Of a stretch of 64,000 nt of DNA, positions 35,140 through 44,848 are shown in pieces. Each line of letters begins with the position of its first letter. Positions within the stretch are counted from its first letter, which is position 1. A program made the translations under genes and the position numbers. The notes below the pieces were generated by a model that searched no databases, was not told where the DNA came from, and worked only from the letters and a program-made list of their open reading frames with translations. The DNA is taken from contig CM070520.1 of NCBI GenBank assembly GCA_036346375.1, forward strand, positions 47,263,854 to 47,327,853, written 5' to 3'. This stretch comes from Guadua angustifolia. Lineage: Eukaryota > Streptophyta > Magnoliopsida > Poales > Poaceae.

Positions 35140-35476
35140 ATGGGTGGCGAGAAACGGCCAAGTGAGTCAGCCGAGGCGAGGCGAACGCAACGGCCAAGCA
35201 TTGGGCGAAGAACTGGTCGGGTGATGCGGTGGGGAAGAAGAACAGTGGAGGAAAAACCAAGCGAGGGTGGGCCGGCGATTTAAAGGATTTTTAATGGGCC
35301 GATCGGGCCGATGAAAGGTGAAGGCGGAAATCAAAAGGGGAAAGCGGGATTTTGAAGTATGGCCAAAAACGGAAAGTGGCAAATAAATTCTGAAATAATT
35401 CGAAATAAAATCCGAGAAATTCAGGAAAAACAATTAAATCCAATAAATCCATTTTTGAAATTTTCGGGATATTTCA

Positions 35477-35525
35477 ACCTACCCCCCTTAAAATAAATCT
35501 CGTCCCCGAGATTTACCCCTTAGGG
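35477..35525 (-). mobile_element. 3' end of chromovirus interior with polypurine tract
   Basis: On the minus strand CTCGGGGACGAGATTT is followed by a TAAGGGGGGTAG purine tract, directly before the LTR end at 35476. The rest of the interior is missing. Confidence 0.5.
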
Positions 35526-35529
35526 GCCA

Positions 35530-35880
35530 AGTTTTAAATTGAAAGGTTTCACCTCGGAAAGTTTCAAAACAAAAAGTTTTAAATCAAAAAATTTGAAACA
35601 AGAAAGTTTCAAGTCAGAAGGTTTCACTCGAAAAATTTCAAATAAAAAAGTTTCAACTCATAAAACTTTCATCTCAAGATTTCGGTTTGAAAAATTTTGA
35701 TTCAAAAAACTTTTGGCTTGAAAAGTTTTGATTTAAAATTCAAGTCGAAAAATTTCAACAAAAAAAATTCAAATCAGAAAGTTTCAACTTAAAAAAATCA
35801 AATAAAAAAATTTTAAATTAGAAAGTTTCACCGCGAAAAAATTTAAATCGAAAAATTTCGACTTCGAAAATTGATCGAAC
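35530..35880. repeat. GAAAGTTTCAA minisatellite-like array 1
   Basis: About 350 bp of degenerate units of roughly 14-16 bp built on (A)AAAGTTTCAA(A/C)TC. The 35570-35680 part is closely related to 43070-43170. Related arrays are at 37080-37290 and 42930-43170. Confidence 0.65.
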
Positions 35881-37079
35881 ATACAACCTGAGGGCCAAAG
35901 CAAGAATGCTTTACGTGACAACCACTGCACTTGCTGGTGAACTTCCAGATCGGTTGCGTCATACTCTCAAATTGTCCAACGCATGGCTCCTGCTTTGGCT
36001 TATGGCCTTGTCTCGACTCGATTGTGTCTTGCCTATTCATTATCTCTTCTTGCAGTGTAAAAGTTTTCTTGTCGTCTTAAGAGTCTGTTGCAAAAACTTC
36101 CGACTAGTGTACAGAGTTTTCCTTTTTAATATATGATAGAGCTCCTACTGCTTCTTAAAAAAATATATATAACCACTGCACTTCGAGTTTGGTTTTGCAC
36201 TTTAAGAGAACAACTATTATCTAGTCCTAGCCGTGCAGTCCGTCCACGTGTCATGCTCTGTCCCAGCCGCACGAAATAAACGGAGGCAGTGACCATAAAT
36301 TAGTTTATCTGATTTTATATATATACACACACAATTAGTGATATTCAAGACCCTACTTCATTTTAAGGGCAAAAAAAATCCCATAATCATCCTAAATTCT
36401 AGAAATTCTCATATTAATCGAAATAAAAGGAGAATGATTTCCACTACTTATTTTGGTGATCCTAGATTATAACAGTGCAGATTAATCATATATAACAAAT
36501 ATAATTGTATTTCAATAATTGAAAGTAAAGCTGTAAATCAAAGATATCAAAGAAAGGATCTCCATCACTTATTTTGATAGGATCAGATTATAATAATGCA
36601 GATTAATCATATATAATCAGAGTTATATAACAAATATAATTATATATCAATAATTGAAAGTAGAGTTGTGTATCAAAGACATTTATATCTTAATATCTAA
36701 ACACACAGTTATATGAGTAATTTTGCTAGTTCTTTACGAATGGGAGATGAAAATTTGAGGTTACCCTCAAACTTATTCACATGAGGATAATCTTTAGCCA
36801 CACGCCACATGAAACAACACATGCCTCTCCCTCTCCTCTCGTGAGGACAACCTCGCGCCACACGTCACACATGGAACAACAATACATGCATCTCTCCTCT
36901 CCTCTCATACCTCTTCCTCGTCAAGCCATTCGATCAAGCACAAAGCCTATCCACTGACTCTGGGAGCTCAAGTCTGTTGCCGCTGCCTGGGGCCAAGCAC
37001 CACGGTCGCCGTCCGAGAGCCATGCACTCCTGCCTGGCCCGCTTGCCGTCGAGAGCTGTCACACCGCCGTTTTGCTTTG
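35881..37079. other. Intergenic DNA with a diverged 120-bp tandem duplication
   Basis: No gene recognised. Segments of about 115-130 bp at about 36430-36548 and 36552-36685 are imperfect tandem copies, sharing TGCAGATTAATCATATATAA and TCAATAATTGAAAGTA. The palindrome-like TTTGAGGTTACCCTCAAA lies at about 36757-36774. Confidence 0.5.
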
Positions 37080-37290
37080 TTTCTTTTTTTTATTTGAAAT
37101 TTTCAGTCTCAATTTGAAATTTTCCAATTTAAAAGTTCTCGTGTCAAGTGAAAGTTTACAATTTAAAAGTTTTTCTGCGAATCAACAGTTTTTTATTTGA
37201 AAGTTTTGGTGCGTATTGAAAACCCTAATTTGAAAGTTGTTCAATGATTTGAAAAGTTTTATATTATAAGTTTTTCGAAAGTTCTTGGAT
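37080..37290. repeat. GAAAGTTTCAA minisatellite-like array 2
   Basis: Degenerate TTTGAAATTTTC / AAAGTTTTC units related to arrays 1 and 3, in opposite orientation for much of its length. Confidence 0.5.
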
Positions 37291-37405
37291 CCAACTTTCC
37301 CGATTCATTTCAAGGGGATCGACAGGGGACGGATCGAGCAGGGACGGTGTCCGTGCGAAGCTCACCTTGCGAAGGCACCGGCGGTTGAACGTAAATAACC
37401 AGTGA

Positions 37406-38713
37406 TAGGGTGAAAACGGGTCGGATACAGTCGGGTAGTAGGTCATCTTGTATTCTACCCTAGCTAATTATTTTTTTCGGATACGAGTACGGGTATGGGT
37501 AGTGGAAAATCGGGTAGGATACGGATACGGATATCGGGTATTTACGAACGGGTAGAAAACGGATACCGGATATTATACAGACGGGTACAATACGGATAAC
37601 AGGTACTTAGTCGAATAGTATGTAAACTACCTAGAATCAAAGCATATGATAAAAATAATTTAGCTAACACACATGGTCCAATGGGTTGGTTTGCCACCCT
37701 ATGATAATTTAGATGTCAATCTAAACATTTCAACCCACATCGTGTGCACATTCTGATGAAGTTGTACTTTGCTGGTAATTTGGGGATAATTTGGTTTGGG
37801 TTAGTGGGAAGAAGAAAGGGTTTGTGGCTGTGAATCTGGGCAAGTGAGCAGTAACCTGTTTCCCTGTTTTTCTCTTAGTTTCATTTCTTCTCTCAATTAG
37901 TCAGAAGGAAGAAAGTTTGAATTTCAATGACACTACCGAGAATAATCACATTGTATTGTTTAATAATAGATGGGATTTAGTGTTTTACCTCGTCGATCGT
38001 ACTTGTGCAACAGTTAGCCCATACCATATCTATGCTTGGTTCACATTACCAGGGATATGCACTAATAGTACTTACTTTTCTTCTTTATCAGATTTGACCA
38101 TAAATAGCATAGGTTGATCCAAGCATAGGATCTTCTTCAAGTATTGACTAACGTTCTTCCATCGATCAGTATACCAGCCAGGCGGTGCTGCTCCAATATC
38201 CTCAATCGATAAACCAATATATATATCATCAAGGTGGACGATATCGATGCGACGGCTCGGACCCCATGCATTTCGGCATGGCCGTTGTCGATCGGCTCAA
38301 CACCCTCCAGAAGAAGCGGACAGCTCGCCTACCTCCACGTCACGCAGCCGAGGTACACGGCCTATGGGCAGCCCGAGTCAGGCGACATTGCTCGTGGGCC
38401 GCAGCAGTGGGCTCTGGGCCTCTGGCGACATTGCCTCATGGCCGCCTGAGTGCGGCACGTGGGCTCGCGATATCACCTAGTATATATTTCATACTCCCGC
38501 ACCAACCACGGGTACCGTATCCGACCCGAGATCCTTGGGTATTTGCCGGGTAGTGCTCGCTCCGAATCTGACCCGAATCCGACGATCAGCTATCCGGGTA
38601 CTATCCGTATCCGACCTGAGAAAAAATTACTCATATTCGTATCCGAAAAAACGGATAAAAACACTACCCGTATCCGATACCTGACGGTAATACCCGACCC
38701 ATTTTCACCCCTA
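37406..38713. mobile_element. hAT transposon (1.3 kb, non-autonomous) carrying an OPR gene fragment
   Basis: The left end is TAGGGTGAAAACGGGTCGG. The right end, reverse-complemented, is TAGGGGTGAAAATGGGTCGG, giving long similar inverted termini. Flanking 8-mers ACCAGTGA (37398-37405) and ACCAGCGA (38714-38721) form the expected 8-bp hAT target duplication with one mismatch. Subterminal DNA on both sides is rich in CGGGTA / TACCCG words, typical of grass hAT non-autonomous families. There is no transposase. The interior contains a recognisable piece of a host oxidoreductase gene. Confidence 0.85.
38237..38400 (+). pseudogene. Captured fragment of a 12-oxophytodienoate reductase-like (OPR) gene
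   Basis: In two frames the sequence reads DPMHFGMAVVDRLNTLQKK then GQLAYLHVTQPRYTAYGQ followed by PESG. This matches an internal stretch of plant OPR/old-yellow-enzyme proteins, where LAYLHVTQPR(Y/M) lies in the FMN-binding barrel. Small losses break the frame before DPM and around the KK/GQ junction. It lies wholly inside the hAT element, so it is best read as a transduplicated exon fragment. It cannot make an enzyme, but its transcript could match a host OPR mRNA. Confidence 0.8.
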
Positions 38714-38734
38714 ACCAGCGAGCAACCCAGCCAG

Positions 38735-39640
38735 CGACATGTGTCGTGCAGCTAGCATCTCTGCACGGGGGCGACACTGATGGTAACCTCAAAATATCGT
38801 TTTCGTTTATGAATTTCCTGGGATTTGATCTGGACTCTCGTTAGCTAAGGCTTAAATGTGTCTATGTTAACCAGATGCATCCCTTTGGAAAAAGGAAAAA
38901 AAAGTATGCTACCCAATCATTACTAATTTGTTCAAAGACAACTTGGGTAAGTGCCCGTACGTACAAACGTGTGGCTAGTTTTGAATTGTATTTGATGTGT
39001 AAGTCTAATGCCTATAATTAAAAATATACTTATATTTTTGTACAAATGTAATCGATGCGATATCTATGCCTTATTAATATACATTGTTATAACCTAATCC
39101 TACCAAATGAGCAACATAGATATTTTAGTTAATTTGTCTCTCTATTAATCAGAGAATTTCTAGAATTTTCTATTTTTCACAGACTAATGCGGAGATTTTT
39201 TCCCCTATTTTGGCATTTTGCATTCTATTTCTAAAAATGCCATCTTGAAAACTAATTGCAAAAATGCCCTTTTCTTAGCACCAGCATGAACAACGCCGAG
39301 GGTTAACATCAAAAGAGATGGCATTGAGAAAATGGGCCACGCTGGCTGAGGTGAAGCATAGTTGAGATGACGTGTGTCTGATGTATATCTGACTTTATTG
39401 AGTTCGAGTGTGATATAAATTCATTTTCTACTCCAACTCGGAATTCTACTTCTACAACAAGTCCTTTATATAATTTTTTAAATATATACCTATAATTCAT
39501 AGAATAGAGCAAGGCTAGAAGAAGAGAAAAGAAAGTCTCATTATAAACATCCCTTATATAATGATATAACCTTCATCTGTCAATGATTTTTCTTCCCAAA
39601 ACGGTTTTCCATACAAAATTCGTGTATTTCATTCCCGCAT
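38735..39640. repeat. Segmental duplicate, copy 1 (upstream of the LRR kinase)
   Basis: Colinear with 43172-43206 plus 46177-47011 plus 48084-48120. It represents the empty site for both the Mutator-like element and the gypsy fragment of copy 2. It ends about 220 bp before the kinase ATG at 39860 and may contain its promoter, though no definite TATA box could be assigned. Confidence 0.85.
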
Positions 39641-39859
39641 TTAAATATAGTTGTTTAAATTTACCGGTAAAAAAACGATTGCTATTATGACAGTTATGTA
39701 GAATATGATTAGAATATAGGAGAAAGAAAAATAGAGAGTTTGATATGGAGAGTGCTATTGGAGAGGGGGGAGATATGGAGAGATATTTTTTTTCTAGAGT
39801 TTTCTAAATTTGACTTTTGAAGGGTGTTTTTGGAGGGAAACGGATCCTCTGCCGTTATA

Positions 39860-42424
39860 ATGTCTGCCGCTGGGCCTGTACCTGAATGGCTAGGGGCGCT
39901 GCAACGCCTCACGCCCTCACCTTCATCGCCCTTGGCGTGAATCGCTTTGTTGGTAAGATACCAGCAGAGTTGGGCAACATCACGGGACTTGTCTTGTTGG
40001 ACATGAGTGGGTGCTTGCTGGAGGGGGAGATACCCCCGGAGCTAGGACGGTTAACGCGGCTTGACTGGCTAAACCTCGGGTTCAATCTCCTGAACGGCGA
40101 AATCCCATCGTCTCTCGGTAACATGTCAGCCATTACCCTTTTAGAAATGACAAAAAACAACCTGACGGGGCAAGTACCCGCGACATTGGGGAACCTGAAA
40201 GATCTCTCTTACTTCGGCATCATATGGAATTTCCTTGAAGGCAATCTCAACTTTCTTAGTGCTCTTTGCCAATGTACCAACATGCAGAAGCTCCAGATAT
40301 GCAGCAATTCCTTCACAGGGACCCTCCGCAGTGCCTGGGAAACCTGACAGGGCTGCAAGTCTTCTTCGCGTGTGGGAATCAAATTACCGGCAGCGTGCCT
40401 CCCATGCTGTCAAATCTAAGCAACGTCTACATGTTAGATCTCCGTAAGAACCAACTAACCGGGAGAATCCCGGTACCTATCACAAGTATGAAAAATCTTC
40501 AGAAGCTTGACCTCTCTAGGAACAACCTGACTGGCAGCATACCAAGAGAAGTCGGCAGGTTCCGCAACATACAACAACTGAGCCTCGATGCTAATAACTT
40601 GGTTGGTCCAATACCGGACAGCATCGGCAACCTGAGCTTGCAACTGCGAATTCTGACGCTGTCACGCAATATGCTCTCGTCCAGCATACCACCAAGCTTA
40701 TGGAGCAACAAGAACCTTCGGCAGCTCGACCTGTCTCGCAACTCCTTGATTGGCTCTCTGCCAGCTGAACTCGCGAACCTGAAAATGATAGTCCAAATGA
40801 ATCTTTCAGCCAACAGGTTGCATGGTAGCCTACCGGCTTCGATCGGGCAGCTCGAAATGCTAATCTATCTCAATCTTTCAAGCAACCTATTCCAAGGCAC
40901 TATTCCAGACACATTTGGCAAGCTGATCAGCATCAACACCCTGGACCTCTCCTACAACTCCCTCTCCGGTGCCATCCCCATGTCCCTGGTCAATCTCACC
41001 GTCCTCACCAGCCTAAACCTCTCTTTCAACAGACTAGATGGGCAGATACCAGAGGGTGGTGTCTTCTCAAACATGAGCCTTCAATCACTGGTTGGAAACT
41101 CGGCGCTCTGCGGCCTTCCACGCTTGGGATTTCTGCCCTGCCGCCCAAACAAAGAGCATCCACACTCTCGCTCACCAAAATTATGGCGTCATTTCAAGTT
41201 CCTGCTCCCCTTAGTAGTAGTTCTTGGAATGATCCTTTTCTTTTCCTTATACATGGTGGTTAAGAGAAGACGGGCCAAGAAACAACAGGCACCGACCACC
41301 TCTGCCATGGAGCTGGCACTCAACCACCGATCGATCTCCTACCACGAGCTTCGTCGTGCTACCAACAACTTCAGTGATGGCAACCTTGTTGGGGCTGGAG
41401 GTTTTGGCAAGGTCTACCGGGGCCGGCTAGCTGACGACTCGATCGTCGCGATTAAAGTCCTCAACATGCAGAGCCATACAGCCTCCAAGAGCTTCGACGC
41501 CGAGTGCCGTGCACTGCGCATGGCTCGGCACCGGAACCTGCTGAGGATACTCAGCACTTGCTCCAATCTCGACTTCAAGGCACTGGTGCTCCCCTACATG
41601 GCAAATGGGAGCCTGGAGAACTGGCTGTCGCCGTCGTCCAGATCGAGTGGTAGCAGCGGCGGCGGGTGTCGCTTTCGCTTGGGACCTGCCAAGAGAGTGG
41701 ACATCATCCTAGATGTGGCGATGGCCATGTCGTACTTGCATCACGAACTCCCCGAGGTAGTCCTTCACTGTGATTTGAAGCCCAGCAATGTGCTGCTGGA
41801 TCAAGATATGACCGCACATGTCGCAGATTTTGGCATTGCAAGGCTTCTGTTGGGCGACGACGACGCCGCCATATTCTCAGCAAGCATGCCAGGAACAATT
41901 GGGTATATGGCACCAGGTACCGCATCATCTAACCTAGCTTAATTTGTTGCCTTTTTTTATTGCTATATTATCCTCCTAAATTACTATCCGTGCTGTACTA
42001 CGTGGAGCATTTTTTGTTATGTAGTTGTATCTAAATATATAAGTGATGTCATCGCGATGCATGAACAGAGTGCGGCTTGGCGGGGAAAGCATCGCGGCAG
42101 AGTGATGTTTTCAGCTACGGCATCCTACTCTTACAAGTGTTCACAGGGAAGAATCCAATGGATCCCATGTTCGTCGGGGAGCTTAGCCTGCGTTCGTGGG
42201 TCAATCAAGCTCTTCCTTCCGCGCTCGCTCATGTCGTGGACAGCCACCTGCTCGAACATGATGAGGACGATGATGTGGATGAATTTACTGCTGGTAATGG
42301 CAGCGGTGGCCTACGGTCGATAATGGAGCTGGGTTTGCTGTGCTCAAATCACTCGCCTGAAGAAAGGACGACCATGAAAGATGTGGTTGCCAGGCTGCAG
42401 AAAATCAAGGATGTTTACATGTGA
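39860..42424 (+). CDS. LRR receptor-like kinase, XA21/LRR-XII type, lacking the N-terminal half; two frameshifts
   Basis: Transmembrane pattern-recognition-type receptor kinase. ATG 39860 (MSAAGPVPEWLGALQRLT) is the first in-frame start; no signal peptide precedes it. One-base losses near 39910 and 40315-40325 move the frame. About 16 LRRs (39920-41080) end in a NSALCG..LPC cap. A transmembrane helix (FLLPLVVVLGMILFFSLYMVV, about 41197-41260) follows. The kinase has GAGGFGKV, VAIKV and DFGIA. HCDLKPSN lacks the Arg before Asp, so it is a non-RD kinase, as in immune receptors. A 150-bp intron (41919-42068, GT...AG) splits MAP from ECG; the usual Tyr is Cys. Exon 2 is 42069-42424. The first half of such a gene lies at 19925-20915. 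Probably a truncated paralogue; frameshifts may be assembly errors. Confidence 0.85.
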
Positions 42425-42929
42425 CTGTCAGAAACCAGGCATACATGGATCACCTGCAGGTTAAGTAGTTATTTCTCTACGACCTTGATTAATTAGTGTC
42501 TGCATGTTCCATCGTGCAAATAATCCATGCAGTTAATTTAACGGTAAAGACGTCTGTTATTATGATGCTCATGACAGGCCAAAGATTAGTATTTTGGCAA
42601 GTTGCACGTTACATGCACAATGATATGTGAGCAATACCTTCCATCCATATAGGATTGATTGTTCGAGACGGTGTGTTCTCTTGTATTTGATTTTGAACTG
42701 TGTGTTCCCCTCTATTTGTTAAGGTCCCAATTGTAACACACTAATTTTTCCGTTCATGTGGGTGTCGAGCAATTTTATTTGAAATTCCTATGGGGCGTAA
42801 CTATTTTGAGGTTAATCTCAAACTAATAAATTTAAAGTTATCTCCCTAAGATGTTATGCGCCATCTTCTCCATCTATCCCTCTTCACGTTCCTCTACTCA
42901 TTTCCCCCACCAACTTCTTTCGTCTCTAA
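42425..42929. other. 3' flank of the LRR kinase
   Basis: No gene seen. TATTTTGAGGTTAATCTCAAAC at about 42801-42822 echoes the 36757 palindrome and the reverse complement of GGTAACCTCAAAATAT at 38783 and 46200. Confidence 0.35.
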
Positions 42930-43170
42930 CATAAAAATTTAAAATTAACATATTTAAACTTTGAAAATTTTAAATAGGAAGTTTCAACCCAAAAAATTCA
43001 ACTCAAAAAATTTAAATCATAAAATTCAAATTAGAAAATTTCAACTCGAATAGTTTCAACTCGAAAAGTTTTAAATCGAAAAGTTTCAAATCAAAAAATT
43101 TGAAATAAGAAAGTTTCAAATCGGAAAGTTTCACTTGAAAAGTTTCAACTCATAAAACTTTCGACTCAAC
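42930..43170. repeat. GAAAGTTTCAA minisatellite-like array 3
   Basis: Degenerate AAAAGTTTCAA(A/C)TC units of about 15 bp. The last 100 bp align with 35570-35680. Confidence 0.6.
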
Positions 43171-43956
43171 ATAGCCAGCGACACGGTCGTGCGTACTAGC
43201 ATCTGCAGAATTTTTACCGCTTTGGCGGCTTTTGAAGTTGTTTTTGCGAAGTAGCGCCGATCGGACAGAAACATAAAACTAGCCCTCCGCCACGCGATGT
43301 CACAGCAGCCCAGCGCTGAAGTCGTGGACGCCGACAATTGGCGCCCCAGCGTTGCACGGGAGCAGCCCCCTAGGGGTGTAAATGGGTCGGGTATTACCGA
43401 CCGCCGTACCGCACTGGATGCAAAAGTACCCTAATGGAAAACTATTTTACACTACCCGTCGAATGCAGATGCGCACGGCACGGTAGTATCCGGGTAGGTT
43501 AGATTCAGGTTCGGTCGGATACGGATCGGTAATACCTAGCGGGTTCGGTCGAATTCGGCACCGGATTAGTCTCACAATTCGGTACCGGATATAAGCGCGT
43601 CGTCAAAGGCCCAAAGTGCGCCACGGCCCATTGGCCTGGCCGGCGGCATCAAGAGTCATTCGTCATTCAAATGCCAATCGGCAAACCCACGCCGCCGCTC
43701 CAGCCGGCCCTAGGCTACGTCGCCGCTCCAGCCGCCGCCTCGACCTCTCGCCGCAGCTTCCGGCCTCTCGCCCTCGAGCCGCCGCCTCGACCTCTCGCCG
43801 CTGCTCCGCCCCGCCGTCGCTCCGGCTGCCGCTCCAGTTCCGCCGCCGCCTTAGCACTGTGCAGCCTCCTGGTGCAATTGCAGTTTTGGTCCCTCTGGAA
43901 CCAGCCAAGGAGCTGCTTGGGGCGTAGGGGCTGGGCCCCTCGGCTCATCAAACAGC

Positions 43957-43968
43957 ATATATATATAT

Positions 43969-44062
<94 letters not shown>
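43957..44062. repeat. (TA)n microsatellite
   Basis: About 105 bp of nearly pure TA dinucleotides with one ACAC interruption. It generates spurious YIYI-type open frames on both strands. Confidence 0.97.
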
Positions 44063-44066
<4 letters not shown>

Positions 44067-44770
44067 AATATCTTACTTTTGGAAGTAGTTACTCTCACCT
44101 CTAAAATCTCACTTCTGAAATACCACCTAAACAAACTTAAAATACTCATTTATCACTTTAGATACACACATACATTAATTATAAGATACTCCAATATGAG
44201 CCACATAAAATAATTGCAAGAGAGTCCATGATTTTTAGCGTATTTTGTAAATACCTTCATATACATACATAAAAAGGAGTATGTCCAAAAAATGTGCATA
44301 CCACCTCTGAAAAAATATACATACCACCTAGATGATATTATATAATCGTATACTAAGCATACATACTCTCCGTCGTATGAGATACCCTATACATTGTGAG
44401 ATACGGTATAGGGAGTAATTACTCTCGAGAGTAGAAAAAAGGCTTATATATATATATAAAACTTTGAATATCAATCACTAGTACAGGTTCACTTGATTCT
44501 TAGGCCCGGCCCCCTCCTTTAGAAATTTCGCTCTCGCCATCGTTCGAACCCTTCCGCACACCTCGCACACGAACCAATTAAATGCGCCGGCGTCCCGGCG
44601 ACAGCATGATCACCTCCTTGTATTGAGGAGACAATGCCTGGTCTTTATTTCATTTGATCAAAAGCTCGGATTTTGGGGTTTGGGGATTTAGTGTTTGGGG
44701 TTTGGGGATTTAGTGTTTGGCTTTTAGCTGTATTGAGGTTTGAGGAGACAATGTCTGGTCTTGATTTCAG

Positions 44771-44848
44771 GTCATCCTAACATTATTCATCGTGACAGAA
44801 GGCGGGCAGGCGGCCAATATCCTTCTGGATTACAACTTTGAGCCTAAG
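44771..44848 (+). pseudogene. Captured exon of a receptor-like kinase (catalytic loop)
   Basis: After TTTCAG, bases encode HPNIIHRD and then, past a small indel, AANILLDYNFEPK, followed by GGTAAATA resembling a 5' splice site. HRD...K..N is the protein-kinase catalytic loop (subdomain VIb), and this wording is typical of plant receptor-like cytoplasmic kinases with an RD motif. It is therefore not from the non-RD LRR kinase next door. Intron-like borders on both sides show capture from genomic DNA. It is too short and broken to function. Confidence 0.7.

Larger units (their letters stand above)
20916..35476 (-). mobile_element. Chromovirus (Ty3/gypsy) 3' LTR remnant inserted in the LRR gene
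   Basis: Read on the minus strand, the LTR would start TGAAATATCCCG at 35476 and end GGTCCGTTACA at 20916, giving TG...CA termini and about 3.1 kb once the copia insertion at 23722-35139 is removed. Just upstream on the minus strand is a polypurine tract (TAAGGGGGGTAG) and the CTCGGGGACGAGATTT context that typically ends chromovirus pol genes, so this is a 3' LTR with a short piece of interior. It abuts the LRR fragment after GTAAG (20911-20915). The other side is truncated, so no target duplication can be paired. ORFs within it are composition shadows. Confidence 0.6.

Noticed and set aside
19925..42424. One continuous LRR kinase gene with a 19-kb intron
   Set aside because: The halves overlap by 65-80 diverged bases rather than joining at splice sites, and the left half is broken by many indels.
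43671..44213. Open frames of 140-180 aa on both strands with long YIYI runs
   Set aside because: They are translations of the (TA)n microsatellite and adjacent GC-rich DNA, with no homologous domain.
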